Assembly: GCA_028829895.1 (NCBI GenBank)
Contig: CM054180.1
Location: 89,343,135 to 89,407,134 of the forward strand
Origin: Sinotaia quadrata
Lineage: Eukaryota; Mollusca; Gastropoda; Architaenioglossa; Viviparidae
Direction: 5' to 3'
DNA: 64,000 nucleotides
Part shown: piece after piece, positions 60,137-64,000 of the stretch
Layout of the letters: each line of letters starts with the position of its first letter
How positions within the stretch are numbered: position 1 is the stretch's first letter
Notes under the pieces: model-generated
Told to the model about the DNA's origin: nothing
The model's input: only the letters and a program-made list of their open reading frames with translations
Database searches by the model: none
Position numbers and translations under genes: made by a program

Positions 60137-61389
60137 CTGGAACATCAAAGACTGATAAGAAAGGCAAAGGACATAACTCAAGCAATGCTCAAATAAAATA
60201 AATACAAAAATAAAAGTAAAATTAGTATACATTAAATATTTTTAGGTCCTTGAATTATTTTTGTATTAAGAAAACTCATTACTAAGCAAAATAATATTCC
60301 TCCTTACAATGTTATTAAAAAAAATTTAAAAAAAGATTAAAAAAATATGTAATCTGAATTTATAAACATAATAAGTGTATGCATTATGTTGTCCAAGGGA
60401 AATCCTTTAGACTGAGCATGCATAGCAGCTTCACATTTTTTAAAAACTAACAAACGCTTCAAACTATCACTTTTAAGTTACAGTTTATTGATTTTAAAAA
60501 TTTCCAAGTGTTGTTTATTATTTGACTATATCTATTAAAAAAAAAAAAAAACTCTGATCAAACTGTTACTTTTCTATATATAGTTTACTTTACTCAAGGC
60601 AATGAGTAGCTTAAATTACTTATCTGCCTGAACCCGTTAAAAATATTATATTTGTTAAAATGGTATACTATCTGATGTAAAAGCTGTGTTCATATTTCTG
60701 ACTGCATGTTTGTATATAATTTGTACACAAAAAAGAAGTTAATGCTTTGGTAAGAAAGAATCAATTCTAAGTGAATTGTCAAAAATAAAGATTTTCTAAA
60801 TGTTTCTTTAGGTAAAATACATTTGCATTGTTTGTTAATGTATGTGTTTATTTAAACTATCCCATTCAGAAATGTTTTATTAAAAGTGACGAGAGTAAAT
60901 TTTCCAGTTTAGTTTTTTTCTAAGTCATGAAAGGTACCACAATATTTTCATTAAAATCACAAATTGTGTAACTTAATAATTATTTCCTTTAAGTAGTATT
61001 AATTTAGAGAACTAATGTCATTTTTTATTAAATTTTAAAGGTAGTTCTAATTTATTTTGCAGTGTGCAAACTGGTGAATCTCAAGGATGGTTTTGCAGTT
61101 TTCTTACTTGGGATTTGAATGTATGTACATATATATGTAGCAGTAGGCATGTCTGTGTGTAAATATGTAACAGTATACATATGATATACAGTTTGTATGA
61201 TATATATGTACTACCCATGAGTTTAATGTATTAATTTGTGTGCTCACTGCCCTGCTGACATGCACAGCCAATCTCTGAAATCCGACCTCTGGCACTGACA
61301 ACCAGATTTATGGCATGGGGTCAGGAAGTTCGCGCCATGCAGTGCCCTGTACAATGTGGCCATGTTAGCTGATGTACAGTGTGAGAATA
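60137..61389. other. AT-rich sequence upstream of exon 1
   Basis: Searched for the preceding UNC80 exon (expected to end in sequence before YAASDS); none seen. Confidence 0.5.
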
Positions 61390-61985
61390 TATACTTTTAG
61401 TAATATATGTAGTTTGATGTATTCTATATTTTATTATAGAAGTTTATACATTTAGGTAGCAGATAGGTTATATTTATAATTGATGTATTTTTATGTGATG
61501 AATAATGTTACTGTAGTTGTGTATTTTGTAATTTATGGTGTGTGAATGCTTTTCCTACAGCCTACCTACACAGATTTTATTTTATTATAGGTTTAAATGT
61601 TTAGATTATATATTAGGAAAGATTTGTATATTAAAGTATGTTTATGGTAGTTTTATTGTATATTTGATTTGTTATATATTTCTTAGGCATTTAGCTATAA
61701 TTGATCTATGAAAGGAAGTGAAGAAACACAGAAGTTATTTTTAGAAGTCTTTTACACTGGATTTTTCTGCCTCCCTGGGCTTCAGGGAAGGCCGCTTCCA
61801 TAGAATATAAAGAGCATGTGTGTTTGAATGAGAGTGTGCATCTATAAAGACAATGTAACAACAACCAAGTGTTTTGTCATCTCTACTGCCATGACTGCCA
61901 TCCATCATCATTCATCATCATTGTCCTCGTGTTTATGACCCAGGCACTATCACTCTAGGTCCCCATCTACTTCATATATATAGAG
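61390..61985 (+). repeat. Dispersed repeat copy 2, without minisatellite
   Basis: Same family as 20840-22185. Where copy 1 has about 700 bp of minisatellite, this copy has only 'gcatctataaagacaatgtaacaacaacc'. Confidence 0.7.
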
Positions 61986-62463
61986 ATGATAAATATATAA
62001 ATTCTAATATATTGCACCCTTGTGTGTATTTTCACATATTTGTATGATTACTATTAGCAGTATAAAGTAACAAAACCCAATATTAATTATTCAGATTAAC
62101 TAGTGTGAAAATTAGTATATATAATATCTGTAAAGGGCGAAAATGCAGTTACTACATTTAACATAAATTTAATATAAATTTATTTTTATTTTGAATTTAT
62201 TTCTTCCTTTATGGCAAAACTTATATCTAAATTTGGTATGTAAAATATTCGTAAGCCATTAGACAACTGATTCTGACCCATCGAGAAAAGGGAACACAAA
62301 GAAAGTAAATTGAATAACAGGGATCGGCGTAGCTCGCACATGGTCGGCAGACACCCGCTCTGATTACATCGTGGCACGCGCGTCATAAGCAGTGGGGAAG
62401 TTTGACCATCGGCTATTAACCTAGGGAGTTGAGACAAACGATAAGAATGTCGACCCTTTAGTG

Positions 62464-62560
62464 CAGGCTTGCCCAACCATAAATAGGGCGACCACGCTAA
62501 TTAATTTCACTACGAGTTTTCTCGAGGCCCGCAACGACTTCCTGCGGAGATAGAGCGAGT
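62464..62560. mobile_element. Possible hAT element terminus
   Basis: CAGGCTTGCCCAACCATAAA followed by 'ctcgaggcccgcaacgacttcctgcgg' resembles the end of hAT elements that begin CAGG(G/C)TTGCCCAACC. The preceding eight bases are ctttagtg, but no partner end was found. Confidence 0.4.
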
Positions 62561-64000
62561 AAGACAGAATAAGAGATGTCTGAAATGGTAATTATATTTG
62601 TAAATAATAATTCGAATTTTTCCTTATTTCAATTGTTAAGTTGTATTTTTCTATGAATGCTTGTATTTAAAATGATTGAAATTTGTAATGTTATTCTTGG
62701 TGTCGAACAAAACGCTTGTAAGAAATTAATGAGAACCAAGAATAAGATTGCAGACTTAACGCTTATCAAAACATGAACTGATGTACGCAAAACACTTGTA
62801 TATTCCACAGCTCAGAAGTCAAAAGGAGTAAATCAAAAGATTACTCACATGGAGTAAGTCAAAGGATCAACTGAAAGGATCAAAGATTACTCAAAAGGAG
62901 TACTTCAAAAGGGGTGGAGTCTCGCAAGGCTAAACAAAGAATTCTAACAAGTTCAGCTTTAACTTCACTAGAGACCTTGGCACTGAGTACCTGGTCTACA
63001 TATATTGTCATTGGAGCATTACTGGACTGTTGCGTGAAAACCCAGTTGATCGAGAAGACGACGGAAAGGTTTACAACATTAAGAATTTGTCTGACAAGAT
63101 TTGCTTGAAGAAACGCACGTGGATATTACGCGTCATGCAGGCAAGGCGGCCTGTAACGAAGAGAGTGACTTTTCGAACTGGATAATACGGTCGGGGAGAC
63201 TTGTATTGGGACGTAAATTTCACTAGTAATATGAGTTTCTACCCAGTAGAGAAATCTATGGCTTGACAAATTAACAGAGTAATGAATGACTCTATATTTT
63301 AGTGCAACAAAGTTAATAACTGACTTGTGTGTGTGAGAATTTCGTTGAACTATAATCGGAACCAGGACACTTCGTTAATAATTGTGTATAACCGAGTGCC
63401 TGACAAGAACTGTGAACGTGAACACTTAGCAGGAGTAAAGTGAAAGACTTTTGCAAGCTTGTTCAACCCGTAGCCTGTATTGCGCGCCAGCTGCCAGTGC
63501 TGAGCGTAGACGGATACGACGACCACAAATCACATCAGGTGAATGCTTACTTATGTTGCATTACATGTCTGTAATCGTTCTGTGATTAATGTGAATTTCT
63601 GATTTGTATTCTTTCCTATAGTCTGTTTTAGAGATTATAACAAAGATAATTTTTCTTGATTTATTTGAAGACCTAGTAATTGTTCTAGGCAACGTATGGA
63701 ATTTATTTCATGTTCAGACTGTATTAATTTCTAGTAATGGTTCTAGAGGATTAATATATATATAACTATTATTCTTAATTAAGTTAGAGTAATAGACTTG
63801 AGGGATCTGCAAATCTCTGATATCGCCTTGAGTGTAAATTAATTGTTATTCATTGTAATTGATTTATTGTTGTTCTTTTCTTAATAAATTCTTATTCATT
63901 TAACTTACTCACTCTTGTCACGTGACAGAGGCAAATGTGTTAGAGGGTGATGGTGGGGGCTCGTAATGACGTAATACATTATAACAAAAGACAGTCTAAA
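62561..64000 (+). mobile_element. Possible LTR and primer-binding site at window edge
   Basis: A GC-richer block unlike the flanking intron. It has an aataaa at 63883-63888, and at 63954-63964 TGGGGGCTCGT, the first 11 bases expected of a site complementary to the 3' end of tRNA-Pro, as used by many LTR elements and retroviruses. The next bases diverge. No gag or pol sequence is inside the window. The left boundary is not defined. Confidence 0.35.

Noticed and set aside
62186..62476. 96-codon minus frame as a possible upstream unc-80 exon
   Set aside because: Does not resemble UNC80, and no donor in phase 0 suits the join to exon 1 of this window.

Overview
This is an AT-rich animal (metazoan, invertebrate-like) genomic window. 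It has long introns, abundant tandem repeats and many decayed transposable elements. The only host gene I can support is on the minus strand: the middle of unc-80, which encodes the large auxiliary subunit of the NALCN sodium-leak channel complex. I assembled 13 internal exons, numbered here from the highest coordinate, running from 60136 down to 11841. Every exon boundary has an AG acceptor and a GT donor, and the codon phase matches at all 12 junctions, giving 2267 coding nt (about 755 residues). The 5' exons lie beyond base 64000. The 3' exons appear to lie before base 1, because I found no further exon below 11841. The gene spreads about 755 codons over more than 48 kb.

The translated exons follow the order of vertebrate UNC80 as I know it. 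First comes a Ser/Arg-rich region (60.1 and 55.9 kb). Then come the 'FLLECCHPG' and 'ECAHFIHRCNRGDWP' segments (45.9, 42.8 kb), the acidic 'EDEEEDFLDE' stretch (40.2 kb) and 'LLEITTFLRETF' (39.9 kb). These are followed by a second Ser-rich region (38.1, 28.7, 23.2 kb), a Cys/His cluster (18.7 kb), 'LTKAAPVL...WELLLETDQELAAAA' (14.9 kb) and 'FLLSSVKSPDKA' (11.9 kb).

Layout of the rest. 0.7-1.0 kb: a TIR element carrying telomere-type repeats. 2.3-4.1 and 7.7-9.3 kb: two TA-flanked, pogo/Tigger-like TIR elements in opposite orientation, with a hAT transposase relic between them. 10.6-11.8 kb: a direct duplication beside exon 13. 12.5-13.1 kb: a second hAT relic. 20.8-22.2 kb: a repeat with an internal 31-bp minisatellite. 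24-27 kb: mariner, hAT and LTR-like relics. 31.1-37.1 kb: about 1-kb inverted arms enclosing a 36-bp acidic-coding minisatellite and a reverse-transcriptase relic. 41-42 kb: a piggyBac-like TTAA element and a hAT MITE with a perfect 8-bp target duplication. 44 kb: an RT relic. 48-50.4 kb: a decayed LINE. 52.3-53.7 kb: a hAT relic. 54.7 kb: a (CA)n tract. 56.5 kb: a second hAT MITE. 58.3-59 kb: a fourth hAT-like relic. 62-64 kb: a possible LTR or other retroelement edge.

The element mix (GTF2IRD2/ZBED-type hATs, this LINE type, TTAGGG-type repeats) and the protostome-like UNC80 suggest a lophotrochozoan such as a mollusc. I cannot exclude other invertebrates. I saw no intact transposase, no RNA gene and no CRISPR. 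Nothing here amounts to a clearly new biological system. The most notable features are the long inverted repeats inside the unc-80 transcript and the repeat-bearing MITEs.
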